A DNA stretch of 64,000 nt from BCD1 sp965230565 (GTDB lineage: Bacteria; Bacteroidota; Bacteroidia; Chitinophagales; Saprospiraceae): assembly GCA_965230565.1 (NCBI GenBank), contig CBDDLH010000003.1, positions 124,001 through 188,000 of the forward strand, read 5' to 3'. The position numbers and the translations under genes are program-made. Each line of letters begins with the position of its first letter. Positions within the stretch are counted from its first letter, which is position 1. Of the stretch, positions 1 through 8,841 are shown piece after piece. Below the pieces are notes generated by a model. The model was not told the DNA's origin, searched no databases, and was given only the letters and a program-made list of their open reading frames with translations.

Positions 1-785
1 TTAGTGGAATAGGTCAGGAATGGATACATACTTGGACGCTGAATGGTATAAACATATTTGCCTTCTTCATACCCTTTAGCCTTGGCTTCGGCAGCTCCCA
101 TTTCCAGCACACTTTCCGGAAGACCGGCCAGTTCTTCTTCAGTAGACAAAACGATTTCAAACTTATTCGTTTCATTCAACACATTTTCGCCAAACTGCAC
201 AGAAAGTACAGACAGTTCTTCATTGATCTTTTTAAATCTTTCCTTCTTCTCTCCCTCGAGGTTAGCTCCACCACGAACAAAACCTTTGTAATAATCCTCT
301 AGCAATTTTTGTTGCTCCGTAGTCAGATCAAGTCCATCTTTTTGATCGTAAACAGCTTTTACTCTTTCAAAAAGGGCCTCATTCAGGTTGATCTCATCAC
401 TATGTGCAGATAGCATAGGAAATACATCCTTGGCGATGGCCTGCATGTCATCATTTGTCATCGAGCTATTCATGGCACTGAAAACGTTCTGCACCTTGGT
501 CAGTGCTTCCCCGCTGTACTCGAGGGCTTCGATGGTGTTTTCAAAGGAAGGTTCCTCTTCGTTGACTGCAATGACATCGATCTCTTCTTTGTGCATTTTC
601 ATAGCCGCTTCGAAGGCAGGCTTATAATTTTCCTGTTTGATCTCATCAAAAGGCGGGGTACCATACGGCGTATCCCAAAGGTCTAGCAGTGCGTTGTCTT
701 GAGTACCGGCCACATCTGCACTTTCGGTCTTGCAACCCACCAGGGCCACAGCACCTAAAAAAAGGATAAAAATATACTTCAACAT
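1..785 (-). CDS. M3-family metallopeptidase (peptidyl-dipeptidase Dcp-like), partial
   Basis: The reading frame starts at ATG 785 and runs off the left edge; 261 codons are visible. The N-terminus is a lipoprotein signal with Cys at residue 18 (lipobox LVGC). It is followed by the helical N-terminal part typical of M3 oligopeptidases of the Dcp type, with segments such as PPFDEIKQENYKPAFEAAM and FLTYS near the edge. The family are zinc peptidases that trim oligopeptides; the HEXXH zinc site lies beyond the window and cannot be checked. A lipid anchor suggests periplasmic or outer-membrane-associated activity. The gene diverges from the sulfatase gene across about 430 bases. Confidence 0.85.
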   Translation of the reverse strand, partial: MLKYIFILFLGAVALVGCKTESADVAGTQDNALLDLWDTPYGTPPFDEIKQENYKPAFEAAMKMHKEEIDVIAVNEEEPSFENTIEALEYSGEALTKVQNVFSAMNSSMTNDDMQAIAKDVFPMLSAHSDEINLNEALFERVKAVYDQKDGLDLTTEQQKLLEDYYKGFVRGGANLEGEKKERFKKINEELSVLSVQFGENVLNETNKFEIVLSTEEELAGLPESVLEMGAAEAKAKGYEEGKYVYTIQRPSMYPFLTYST

Positions 786-1217
786 TGTTATAGGTTTTAT
801 TTGAAATAATAGGTATTAGATTAATCTTTAAAGATAGGGAGAAATGGGGGGATAAACGATACGATCTAAGGAAATTTCGTTTTGATATTTCATATTGTTT
901 CATGTTAGTATGTGGACAGAATTAGTTTCAAATAGTGCTATTTTGTAACAAACTTTGACTGTTTTATAACTAAACTGATCATAACAACACCCGCACCCAT
1001 CGAATCCATTCGGTGCGCCTCGCCGAATGAATTCGGCGAGTACGGAATATGGTAGATAATTTAAACACAGCATTAAACTCCTGTAGACAACCATAGTCCA
1101 AACCTGGAAATTACAGAATACCAGTTTACCTTTCACAAAAGTGCCGTGACTGCGAGACCTGGGATTTCATTTTTAAATTGACTAATTTGTGCCGTGCCGA
1201 TCAAAATTAACTTCCGG
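786..1217. other. Divergent intergenic region with two hairpins and one repeat end
   Basis: This gap separates the starts of two divergent genes, so its hairpins are unlikely to be simple terminators. One hairpin has CGCACC (992-997) facing GGTGCG (1012-1017). The next has a perfect 10-bp stem, CTCGCCGAAT (1019-1028) and ATTCGGCGAG (1031-1040). Positions 914-933 match the end of the repeat at 17717-17736. Nothing here looks coding. Confidence 0.6.
1019..1040. repeat. Perfect 10-bp palindromic hairpin
   Basis: CTCGCCGAAT and ATTCGGCGAG form a perfect stem around GA. A second, weaker hairpin lies just before it (992-1017). Paired hairpins in a divergent promoter gap resemble REP-type elements more than terminators; there is no T-run. 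Confidence 0.5.
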
Positions 1218-2501
1218 ATGAAATATCTATCACTGTTTTTATTCATTATCCTTGTCTTTAACTGTAATAAGGAAGAAACACCAACAGACCCGACCGATTC
1301 AGACCTGCCCAATATCCTGCTGATCATAGCAGACGATATGGGTAAGGATGCAACGGCAGGATTTACCGAAGGCAGCATAAAGCCGACAACTCCAAATATT
1401 GACAAAATCAAAGATGAAGGCCTGACCTTTAACAACCTGTGGGTAAATCCGACCTGTTCACCAACCAGGGCCTCTATAATTACAGGCAAATACGGTTATC
1501 GCACTGGGGTCAAATGGGCCAATGATGAGTTAGATCAATCAGAAGAGATTTTACAAAAATTCATCAAGGATGAAACCGATAATGCCTACGCTACAGCAAT
1601 AATTGGCAAATGGCACTTATCCGGTGAAACCACTAACTTCAATCCGGAGTCTTTGGGGGTGGATTATTATGCCGGTTTATTAAGAGGCGCGGTTCAAAAT
1701 TATTATCAATGGTTATTGACAGAAAGTGGCACGAATAATTTACAAACAGAATACATCACCAAAGTATTCACAGACCTCTCCATTGACTGGATCAACGACC
1801 AATCCTCCCCCTGGTTCCTGTGGCTGGCCTACAATGCTCCCCATACCCCATTTCATGTTCCTCCGGACGGGATGCATTCTCAAGGCACCCTGCCTGACTA
1901 TGAAGCCGGATTGGACCCGATGCCCTATTATATGGCTGCCATCGAAGCAATGGATCACCAGATAGGACGACTTTTCTCAGAGATTCCCCAGGAAGAACTC
2001 GATAACACCATCATTATTTTTCTGGGAGATAACGGGACGCCCAATCAGGTAGCACAAACTCCTTATTCCAGCTCCACTGTCAAGGGTAGTTTGTATCAAG
2101 GCGGGATAAATGTCCCCATGTTCATTTCTGGCAAAGGAGTGAATAGGACGGCTGAAGAAAACAGTTTAATCTGCAGTTCGGACCTTTTCAGCACGATAGC
2201 CGAACTGGCAGGGATTAATTTACCGGAGATCCACGACAGTAAAAGTTTCAAGGCACTGCTATCCAGTCCAGCTTCGCATAGGGATTATCAATATTCTGAA
2301 ATGAACAATGGCGTCAATGATCTCTGGGCTATCAGCAACGGAGATTACAAGCTCATTGTAAATGCCAATGGTGAAGAAGAGTTGTATGATCTAGTTAATG
2401 ATCCCTATGAGCAGAATGATCTGTTACAAGGCGGATTAACTTCTGAGCAAGCAAGTGCCAAGGAAGAACTGGAAGAAGAACTATCCAAGATTAGAATGTA
2501 A
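1218..2501 (+). CDS. Sulfatase (arylsulfatase family S1), lipoprotein
   Basis: Start chosen at ATG 1218, which gives a lipoprotein signal with Cys16 (VFNC); an upstream in-frame ATG at 1194 would add a polar tail before it. The protein is 427 residues, usual for the family. The metal site motif IIADDMG is near residue 40, and the formylglycine motif C-S-P-T-R begins at Cys80. GKWHLSG and a late FLGDNGT also fit the alkaline-phosphatase-like fold. Cys-type sulfatases need conversion of this Cys to formylglycine by a separate enzyme not seen here. The enzyme would hydrolyse sulfate esters, probably of polysaccharides, at the cell surface or periplasm. The substrate cannot be read from sequence. 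Confidence 0.93.
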   Translation: MKYLSLFLFIILVFNCNKEETPTDPTDSDLPNILLIIADDMGKDATAGFTEGSIKPTTPNIDKIKDEGLTFNNLWVNPTCSPTRASIITGKYGYRTGVKWANDELDQSEEILQKFIKDETDNAYATAIIGKWHLSGETTNFNPESLGVDYYAGLLRGAVQNYYQWLLTESGTNNLQTEYITKVFTDLSIDWINDQSSPWFLWLAYNAPHTPFHVPPDGMHSQGTLPDYEAGLDPMPYYMAAIEAMDHQIGRLFSEIPQEELDNTIIIFLGDNGTPNQVAQTPYSSSTVKGSLYQGGINVPMFISGKGVNRTAEENSLICSSDLFSTIAELAGINLPEIHDSKSFKALLSSPASHRDYQYSEMNNGVNDLWAISNGDYKLIVNANGEEELYDLVNDPYEQNDLLQGGLTSEQASAKEELEEELSKIRM

Positions 2502-2555
2502 AATATACACCGCTCGCAGGATTGGCGCCAAATTAGTGCTATATCAGTATTTTTA

Positions 2556-2694
2556 TTGCCCTGTGCTTTAGCGCAGGGTATAAGAATAACCAAAGAGATT
2601 AGGGCTTCAGCCCTTTGTGTTATTCCCCTAAAAAAGGCCTAAAGGCCTACGGTCTCTGTTTTTTTATTGACCCTGCGCTTAAAGCACTGGGCAA
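2556..2694. repeat. Palindromic intergenic element with long inverted ends
   Basis: The ends at 2556-2579 and 2670-2694 are inverted copies of about 24 bases (core CCCTGTGCTTTAGCGCAGGG against CCCTGCGCTTAAAGCACTGGG-like sequence, given here without its last base: CCCTGCGCTTAAAGCACTGG). Smaller hairpins sit inside: AGGGCTTCAGCCCT at 2601-2614 and a AGGCCTAAAGGCCT hairpin around 2636-2649. The element lies between convergent genes and could terminate transcription both ways or be a non-autonomous repeat. Confidence 0.6.
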
Positions 2695-2730
2695 TTGACA
2701 CTAACTTGATGCTCACCCCGCTGGCTGGAT

Positions 2731-2771
2731 CGATTTTAAGTGAATTGGTAAATCCAGTTCACTTAAAATCG
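2731..2771. terminator. Probable bidirectional terminator hairpin
   Basis: An 18-bp stem (2731-2748 with 2754-2771, one mismatch) around a 5-base loop. It lies just after the 3' end of the minus-strand symporter gene and downstream of the sulfatase gene, so both could use it. Confidence 0.5.
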
Positions 2772-2787
2772 GGGTGGACATTCTCTC

Positions 2788-3660
2788 CTACTCCACTACC
2801 TTTCTTTTCTTCATCCCCGAATAATACATAATAACCCCGGCCGAAATAAACATCACCATGCTATAAATACCCGCCGGAATAGAAAGCGTAAAATTGGCCA
2901 ATACGGTTGACGCGATCACAATGGCCAACGTACCATTCTGAATACCGGATTCGATGGCTATAGTTATAGCTTGTTTTTGATTTAGCTTCAAAAGCTTGGC
3001 GCTGTAATATCCCACCAAAAGAGTCAATACGTTCAAAGCAACCGTAGCTCCCCCGATCTGCGGGAAATATTCCACAATGGTTTCCCTTTCTTTGATGATG
3101 ATAGAAAGTAAAATGGTTACAAACAAAATTATCGAAACAATCCTGACAGGGCCATCCATCCGTAGAGCAAAATTCTCCCTGCGAGACCGGATAAACATCC
3201 CGATGGCCACAGGGATGATAACGATCACCAGCACCTGAAGGATCATCCCTACCTCATCCACATCTACTGCCTGTCCGCTATTACTAAAATAGTTCAGGGC
3301 AAAGCCAACATACAATGGAATGGTGATCAAAGTAATGAAACTACTCACGGCAGTCAGCGATATCGAAAGAGCTGTATCCCCTCGGGAAAGATGACTTATC
3401 AAATTAGAAGTTACTCCTCCGGGGCAAGCCGCCAAAAGCATAACCCCAATCGCCAACTCATTGGGTAACTTTAATAAATGACAAATTCCAAAACCAATTG
3501 CGGGCAGAAAGATCAATTGATTGACCAGGCCGATTAAAGTAGCTTTAGGGTACTTTACGATCCGACGAAAATCGTCAACGACCAGGGACAATCCCATGCC
3601 TAACATAATGATAAATAAAGAGGCGGGCAAAAAGATATCCGTAAGCACTGAGGATTCCAT
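2788..3660 (-). CDS. Bile acid:sodium symporter family (SBF) transporter
   Basis: A 290-residue protein of about nine to ten hydrophobic helices. It carries the SBF-like stretch LLAACPGGVTSNLISHLSRG and the helix-breaking region near residue 230 with SGIQNGTLA, which fits the sodium-site cross-over helices of this family. Members move bile acids, pantoate, pyruvate or other organic anions with sodium; the substrate here is unknown. Start is ATG 3660. The gene stands alone, convergent with the sulfatase gene and divergent from 3850-4701. Confidence 0.9.
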   Translation of the reverse strand: MESSVLTDIFLPASLFIIMLGMGLSLVVDDFRRIVKYPKATLIGLVNQLIFLPAIGFGICHLLKLPNELAIGVMLLAACPGGVTSNLISHLSRGDTALSISLTAVSSFITLITIPLYVGFALNYFSNSGQAVDVDEVGMILQVLVIVIIPVAIGMFIRSRRENFALRMDGPVRIVSIILFVTILLSIIIKERETIVEYFPQIGGATVALNVLTLLVGYYSAKLLKLNQKQAITIAIESGIQNGTLAIVIASTVLANFTLSIPAGIYSMVMFISAGVIMYYSGMKKRKVVE

Positions 3661-3849
3661 GTCAAGAGGGTTTTAGCTGTATGAATCCTCTAAAATAAAC
3701 ATTTCATTGAAGTTTTTTAATTGCGAATGGTTAACTTAGGGCTATGCTTATTATGACCAGGCAAAAAAGTGTCAAATTTTCTCCTCCAAAAGCAACCCTA
3801 AAAAACCAACTAGGTGATTATTTCAAAACAACTAAAATAACCAGTTCTT

Positions 3850-4701
3850 ATGAAAACATTTTTCCTGACCAGCCTCTTTATTTTTATCATTTCCGGAAAC
3901 AGCCAGGCTCAAGAGACCAGTGTTTTCCCAACCGATAGCGCCAGCTGGAAATTGTATTATTTATGTTATGATGGCGGGAACCCATACTATGCTTCCCGAA
4001 CAATTGAAATCATTGGAGATACCGTTCTAAATGAAGAAAATTATATAGTTTTAAAGGCTTCATGGGATATTTTCTTTGCAAGAGTTTCTGACAACAAAGT
4101 ATATTTTAAAGAATACTTTTTCCCCGATGATAATGAATACCTGATATATGATTTCAACCTTGAGGTTGGAGATGTATTTTATTATCCTGAATTCTTAAAT
4201 ACTTACCAGGACAGTGTCATTATTGAAGCCATAGATTCCATTACATTGCTTGATGGCACTTCCCGAAGACGGTTAAAACTGGCTACCACTTATCATAACA
4301 TTTGCGGGCCAATGGATTATTGGGTGGAGGAATTAGGCAGTACTTTTATGCCATTTTACTTCATGGATTGTTTTGAATGCCTTTTAAGAGGATATACTTA
4401 CACGCGTAATAATGAATTATTGTTTTCAAATACTCCCGTGAATATCGAAGAAACCTCTGAACAACCCCAGGTAAAGGTTTATCCCAACCCTTCTAAATTC
4501 ATTTTTACTTTAGAATTTGAATCAGGAAATTTTGCAGACATCCGACTAATCAATTTTATGGGATGGGAGGTCTTCAATAAAAAAAACATTCAAAGTAAGG
4601 ATCAAATTATTGTTCCGCCAAATACTCCGGAAGGAATATATTTATTAGAAATTTCCATAGGCAAAAACAAACGGGTATTGAAAAAACTGGTATTGGAATA
4701 A
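3850..4701 (+). CDS. Secreted protein with type IX secretion sorting domain
   Basis: 283 residues with a cleavable signal peptide (hydrophobic core residues 4-15, likely cut near SQAQ). The C-terminal 76 residues, from V208 (VKVYPNPS...), form a type A T9SS C-terminal domain of the TIGR04183 kind, ending in a KRVLKKLVLE-type tail. The central region is beta-rich and I do not recognise its function. The protein should cross the inner membrane by Sec and the outer membrane by the type IX system. A longer overlapping frame at 3744-3938 has no such features and is not a gene. Confidence 0.85.
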   Translation: MKTFFLTSLFIFIISGNSQAQETSVFPTDSASWKLYYLCYDGGNPYYASRTIEIIGDTVLNEENYIVLKASWDIFFARVSDNKVYFKEYFFPDDNEYLIYDFNLEVGDVFYYPEFLNTYQDSVIIEAIDSITLLDGTSRRRLKLATTYHNICGPMDYWVEELGSTFMPFYFMDCFECLLRGYTYTRNNELLFSNTPVNIEETSEQPQVKVYPNPSKFIFTLEFESGNFADIRLINFMGWEVFNKKNIQSKDQIIVPPNTPEGIYLLEISIGKNKRVLKKLVLE

Positions 4702-4719
4702 CTCAACTAATCAATTCGA

Positions 4720-4751
4720 GTTGCGGATTACGGGCTCCGAGTAACGGGTTA
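4720..4751. repeat. Degenerate heptamer tandem repeat (GTTGCGG type)
   Basis: Successive 7-mers GTTGCGG, ATTACGG, GCTCCGA, GTAACGG, GTTA. The period of seven is clear although the units drift. It is paired with a second heptamer run at 4827-4860. Confidence 0.5.
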
Positions 4752-4826
4752 TTATTATTTTTACAAATCCCCTTCATTTCCTTGCAAATTAACAGCTGAA
4801 ACTCTAAAAATCCGACTACAATATTA

Positions 4827-4860
4827 GAACTCGCAACGCGTAACTTGTAACTCGCAACTT
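4827..4860. repeat. Degenerate heptamer tandem repeat (GYAACNN type)
   Basis: Units GCAACGC, GTAACTT, GTAACTC, GCAACTT follow each other at 4833-4860, preceded by GAACTC. It ends 34 bases before the start codon of the next gene. The same GYAACNN pattern recurs at 16320-16374. Confidence 0.55.
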
Positions 4861-4894
4861 AAGTTAATCAATGGTCAGCATTAAAAAACACAAA

Positions 4895-5371
4895 ATGAAA
4901 ATTTTGAAAATCACCTTGATGTTCCTAACCATTTTCAACTTCACCAATTGTTCAATTGAACAGCATCAGCAGGTATTAACTGAAGCCGAAAAAGAAGCCC
5001 TTGTCGCAACACTTGAAAAATTTAACCGGGCCTTTCAGGAGGGCAATACAGATGTTTTACAATCGATGATTACCGACAATTACATCCACACAAATGGGAA
5101 TTCAAAATCAATTGGGAAAGACGTTTGGATTAATTATCTACGAAAAAGAGAAAAGGAAATTCGTACCGGAAACCTGGAAATCCTCCACTATACCCTGGAG
5201 GATCCGGAAATTACCTTTCATAGTCATGTTGCCATTGTAACGGGAAAAATCCTGGTCTCGGGTAAAAGGCAAAATGAAGTTGTGGAGAATGAATACAGAA
5301 TTACCAATATCTGGGTATTAGAATCCGGCCAATGGAAAAGAGCCGGATTCCATGATGGGAAAATAAAATAA
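4895..5371 (+). CDS. NTF2-like (DUF4440/SnoaL-type) lipoprotein
   Basis: Start placed at ATG 4895, giving a lipoprotein signal with Cys19 (FTNC); ATG 4871 would add eight charged residues first. The mature part begins with the LVATLEKFNRAFQEGNTDVL segment and has the cone-shaped NTF2-like pattern ending in WVLESGQWKRAGFHDGKI. Members with this layout are often DUF4440 proteins; no catalytic residue can be assigned. The next gene starts seven bases after its stop, so the two probably form an operon. Confidence 0.75.
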   Translation: MKILKITLMFLTIFNFTNCSIEQHQQVLTEAEKEALVATLEKFNRAFQEGNTDVLQSMITDNYIHTNGNSKSIGKDVWINYLRKREKEIRTGNLEILHYTLEDPEITFHSHVAIVTGKILVSGKRQNEVVENEYRITNIWVLESGQWKRAGFHDGKIK

Positions 5372-5377
5372 GCAATT

Positions 5378-6589
5378 ATGAAAGCAAAATATGGAATCAC
5401 CCTAACCACTTGCCTGATACTCTTGTCATTAACATGCGCCATTCAAAATAAACCTGGAATGGAACAGCCGGAACAAATAACATTCATCAAATACATTGGC
5501 GACACAGGCATTAATCGCGGAGTTACCGTAGAAGAAATTAATGATGGAGGCTATATTCTCACGGGATATACCACAGAAGGGAACTATGGTGCAGAAGATG
5601 TTTTTCTTATAAAAACGAATGCCAAAGGTGATACGCTATGGAAAAAAACTTATGGAGGCAAGGGCAGCGATAATGGCTGGGCTGTTCGCCAAACGGCAGA
5701 TAAAGGTTTTATTGTAGCTGGTTATACCAATAGTTTTGGAAATGGAGGTATGGACATTTATTTACTAAAAACGGACTCTAAAGGAAAGGCCCTCTGGACC
5801 AAAACATTTGGCGGTGCAGAAGACGAATACGGTTGGGATGTTCGAATAACCAAAGACAATGGATTCATCATTGCTGCCCAAACGAGCAGTGAAGGTAATG
5901 GTGAAATAGATGCCTACCTGATAAAAGTTGACGAAAAAGGGAATAAAGAATGGTCGCAAACCTATGGAGGCGATAAGGTTGACCGCATTTTTTCGGTACA
6001 ACAAACACCAGACGGCGGATATGCTGCAGCCGGAATAACCTATAGTTATAACAGTATCAATCCAAGTGACCGGGACGGTTATATTTTAAAAACTAATCCT
6101 ACCGGACAACAGGAATGGTACAAAACCTTCGGAAAAGATGCCTACGACGTTGGCCACTCAATAGCGCTTACGGATGATGGAGGTTTATTTATCACCGGAT
6201 ACGGAGAGAGCTTTGCTACCGCAGGCCACAGGGATGTGTATCTGATCAAAACGGATACCACAGGAGAAAACCAGTGGATGAAGGTATATGGAGAAATCGG
6301 TGAGGAACGGGGAATTAAAGGTCATCAAACCAAAGATGGCGGTTATATCGCTATTGGGTTTACTTCCCAAAATAGAGATGTTTACCTTATTAAAACCAAT
6401 AATTCAGGGGAAACTTTATGGACAAGAACCTACGGAAGTCCGGATAAAATGGATTTTGGATACACGGTAAAAGAGACCAAAGATGGCGGATTTATCCTTA
6501 CAGGACATTCTGAACCATTTAGCCGAGAAAAAAGTGATATTCTTTTAATAAAAACTGATAGTGAAGGTTTGGTTGATGAAGAAAATTAG
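5378..6589 (+). CDS. Lipoprotein with seven-repeat beta-propeller
   Basis: 403 residues, lipoprotein signal with Cys20 (SLTC). The rest is about seven repeats of roughly 50 residues, each carrying DGGY/F-I-T-G-Y-T followed by D-V-Y-L-I-K-T-D-x-x-G-x-x-x-W and a YGG turn. Seven copies fit a seven-bladed beta-propeller. Such delta-60-like repeat proteins are common in Bacteroidota and are thought to be surface or envelope proteins; no enzyme function is evident. It follows the NTF2-like gene closely. Confidence 0.8.
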   Translation: MKAKYGITLTTCLILLSLTCAIQNKPGMEQPEQITFIKYIGDTGINRGVTVEEINDGGYILTGYTTEGNYGAEDVFLIKTNAKGDTLWKKTYGGKGSDNGWAVRQTADKGFIVAGYTNSFGNGGMDIYLLKTDSKGKALWTKTFGGAEDEYGWDVRITKDNGFIIAAQTSSEGNGEIDAYLIKVDEKGNKEWSQTYGGDKVDRIFSVQQTPDGGYAAAGITYSYNSINPSDRDGYILKTNPTGQQEWYKTFGKDAYDVGHSIALTDDGGLFITGYGESFATAGHRDVYLIKTDTTGENQWMKVYGEIGEERGIKGHQTKDGGYIAIGFTSQNRDVYLIKTNNSGETLWTRTYGSPDKMDFGYTVKETKDGGFILTGHSEPFSREKSDILLIKTDSEGLVDEEN

Positions 6590-7055
6590 ATTGATGAATG
6601 GGTAAGTGAACAAAACTTTACCCCGCCAGCGGCTAGGGCTTCTACACAAGTAGAATAATAAAAATATATAATCTGTTTTATTTAAATTTTAACCCAATTC
6701 ATTGTGTTTATTCAAAGTCAGGCTGCAAAAAACTGCCGAATGGCAGAATGAAGAAGGGAAAATGAACCTGCCGGAACCGCAAAACAGCAGAATGTCCAAT
6801 ATCCAATTTAGAATTGCTAAAAAAACTTCTACATTGGTTATTCTGCGGTTCGAGATTCTGCGGTTCCGGCACGATTTTCTTGGTCATTCATTCATTTTTC
6901 ACTTATAACTGGAGGTTTTCTTGAAAACTCGACCGAAAACACATTATAAAAACAACTTATACTACTTATGTAGAAGCCCTAGCCGCCAGCGGGATACATA
7001 AACCTCATCTCATTATTAATCTAAACAGGATCAAAAACTAAAAAACCACTAACCC
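6590..7055. other. Non-coding gap holding a MITE-like inverted repeat
   Basis: No convincing gene lies here; a 68-codon frame at 6702-6908 has no recognisable features and crosses the hairpin. Almost the whole gap is taken by the inverted-repeat element at 6621-6993. Confidence 0.6.
6621..6993. mobile_element. Candidate MITE-like element with 23-bp terminal inverted repeats
   Basis: The ends GGCTAGGGCTTCTACACAAG... (6631-6653) and their inverted copy (6962-6984) match over 23 bases with one mismatch. Both are flanked by CCGCCAGCGG-like sequence. Inside is a second perfect 13-bp inverted repeat, TGCCGGAACCGCA (6769-6781) and TGCGGTTCCGGCA (6859-6871). There is no transposase. Size (about 370 bases) and structure suit a non-autonomous element; no clear target-site duplication was found. 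Confidence 0.5.
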
Positions 7056-7655
7056 TTACTCAGCTTCCCCCTCCTCAGCAACCTCTTCATTCTCGACCAC
7101 CTCAGGTTCCGGATAATAATCCGTAGTATTCTCCTCAATCACTTTCTTCAATGCTTCAATATTAATCTCTTCCTGTGCCTGAAAACTCCCGCCAAATGTT
7201 TCCATTAAAGCAAACATGGAGCGCATAATCAGATTTTTTCCGGTCACCGTGGATTCTGTTTTAACCTTGACTTCACCATCTGTTTCGGAAAACAACATCT
7301 TTTGGTCAAAATCCATCATGTCGCTGTCAAAATGTAAATCTACATGGTCAAATTCTTCGATGGATTCGACAGTTTCTATCATTTCAAAATCAGGTTGTCC
7401 TTCGCCCGGATTGACCACAACTTTGTATTTACTTCCTACTTCTCCCTTTTCTCCACTGATCAAGTCGATGCTTTTAAACCCTTCAAGCCACAGGTGATAT
7501 TTGGATTCATCCTGTGTAACAGCCCAGGCTTCTTCCAATGATTTACTTACGGTGATCTCATGACCGTAATTGATGGTAGGTTTTATAAACCCAAAAGCAA
7601 AAAAAATGATTGCGAGTCCGACAATCGCAAAAAGAATGTATTTCAGGATTTTCAT
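7056..7655 (-). CDS. Membrane-anchored SRPBCC (START/polyketide cyclase-like) protein
   Basis: 199 residues. One N-terminal hydrophobic helix (residues 4-25) anchors a SRPBCC domain with the usual opening HEITVSKSLEEAWAVTQDESKYHLWLEGF and a C-terminal long helix. The last 25 residues are strongly acidic (EPEVVENEEVAEEGEAE). The fold binds hydrophobic ligands; none can be named. It diverges from a soluble SRPBCC gene 100 bases away, which suggests related function or shared control. Confidence 0.8.
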   Translation of the reverse strand: MKILKYILFAIVGLAIIFFAFGFIKPTINYGHEITVSKSLEEAWAVTQDESKYHLWLEGFKSIDLISGEKGEVGSKYKVVVNPGEGQPDFEMIETVESIEEFDHVDLHFDSDMMDFDQKMLFSETDGEVKVKTESTVTGKNLIMRSMFALMETFGGSFQAQEEINIEALKKVIEENTTDYYPEPEVVENEEVAEEGEAE

Positions 7656-7754
7656 CAGTCTGTATTTATGTTTTACAATTACCCATGAAATTACAATAAA
7701 GAATTGTCATTTTTAATATCTTAGAAACTAATGTAAAAACAAACCATCAAAACT

Positions 7755-8195
7755 ATGAAATTCAAAGGCTCAGTTGACATAAACAAATCAAGGGAAGAAG
7801 TAGTCAGGTACTTTGCTGACCCTGCATTTCTTGGCGAATACCAGGACGGTTTCGTAAAGAAAGAACTTATAGAAGGGGATGAAGGAAAAGATGGCGCCAT
7901 ATCTATGATGTACTATAAATATGGCAGCCGGGATATGGAACTGACTGAAACCATCAAATCCAACCAGCTTCCGGAATCATTCGAAGCATTTTACCACCAC
8001 ATCCATATGGATAATTATATGCGGTGCAAATTCGTTGAGCTGGATCGCAATCGCACCAGGTATGAATACGAATTTGAATACACCCGAATCAACTGGGTCA
8101 TGCCGAAACTCATGGCTATTCTCTTCCCGGGTATGTACCGCAAACAAGGAGAAAAGTGGATGAGACAATTCAAGGAATTTGTTGAAAAACAGTAA
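7755..8195 (+). CDS. SRPBCC family protein (Polyketide_cyc2-like)
   Basis: 146 residues, no signal peptide. The start reads KGSVDINKSREEVVRYFADPAFLGEYQDGF, the standard opening of the helix-grip fold, and the C-terminus is a long amphipathic helix (YRKQGEKWMRQFKEFVEK). It has no catalytic motif that I recognise. The next gene, a 2TM protein, follows after 59 bases on the same strand. Confidence 0.8.
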   Translation: MKFKGSVDINKSREEVVRYFADPAFLGEYQDGFVKKELIEGDEGKDGAISMMYYKYGSRDMELTETIKSNQLPESFEAFYHHIHMDNYMRCKFVELDRNRTRYEYEFEYTRINWVMPKLMAILFPGMYRKQGEKWMRQFKEFVEKQ

Positions 8196-8254
8196 AGCTT
8201 TGTACCTGGTTTTCTTACTCTTTGTTTTCCTAACTCAATATAAATCTACTAACC

Positions 8255-8629
8255 ATGTCTAATCAGGATTTAATCGAAAAAGCCAGGAAACGGGTAAAGG
8301 AAAAAAAGCAATTTTACAATCACTTAGGTGCTTTTTCTGTCTTTGCCGTATTTATGTTCCTCATCAATTTAATGACCTCCCCCGGAACCTGGTGGTTCAT
8401 TTGGGCAATTGCCGGTTGGGGGATGGCAGTTCTTGGACATTACTTCAGAGTTTTTGGTATTCCGGGATTAATGGGGCGAAATTGGGAATCCGACCAATTT
8501 GAAAAAGAGCTGGAAAAACTGGAACAGGAAAAAAGGTACCAAGAAGAATTGGAATTACCTCCTGAAGAACTCGAGCTCAAAGACCCGGTAGAACTCGAAA
8601 AAAAATACAATGAGGACGACCTCGTCTGA
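8255..8629 (+). CDS. 2TM domain-containing protein
   Basis: 124 residues. The N-terminus (ARKRVKEKKQFYNHLGAFSVFAVFM) and the GTWWFIWAIAGWGMAVLGHYFRVFG stretch are characteristic of the 2TM domain (PF13239), two helices with a tryptophan-rich loop. The C-terminal 40 residues are charged and probably a cytoplasmic coil. In Bacteroidota this domain also occurs at the front of LytTR-type kinases, so a membrane signalling or scaffold role is possible, but this is inference. Confidence 0.85.
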   Translation: MSNQDLIEKARKRVKEKKQFYNHLGAFSVFAVFMFLINLMTSPGTWWFIWAIAGWGMAVLGHYFRVFGIPGLMGRNWESDQFEKELEKLEQEKRYQEELELPPEELELKDPVELEKKYNEDDLV

Positions 8630-8841
8630 AGTGAAAAATACAAAAAAATAGTATTTTCATCCCTAAGGAGTTCGACCTTTCGAACATCCAATGCCCCGAT
8701 AAATTCATGAGAATAGAAAAATTATTCTCAATAAATCCTTTTTATGAACCGTCAGCGACAAAACAAAAAACCTCTGAACATTAAGAGCTTGAAGAAACGC
8801 TGATTCACAACACTTATGACCGAAGGAAAAACCAGGGTTTT

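Noticed and set aside
4720..4860. CRISPR-like repeats
   Set aside because: The units are 7 bases, adjacent and without spacers, so they are tandem repeats.
6702..6908. 68-codon frame in the MITE-like element
   Set aside because: It crosses the hairpins, has no domain and no nearby promoter.
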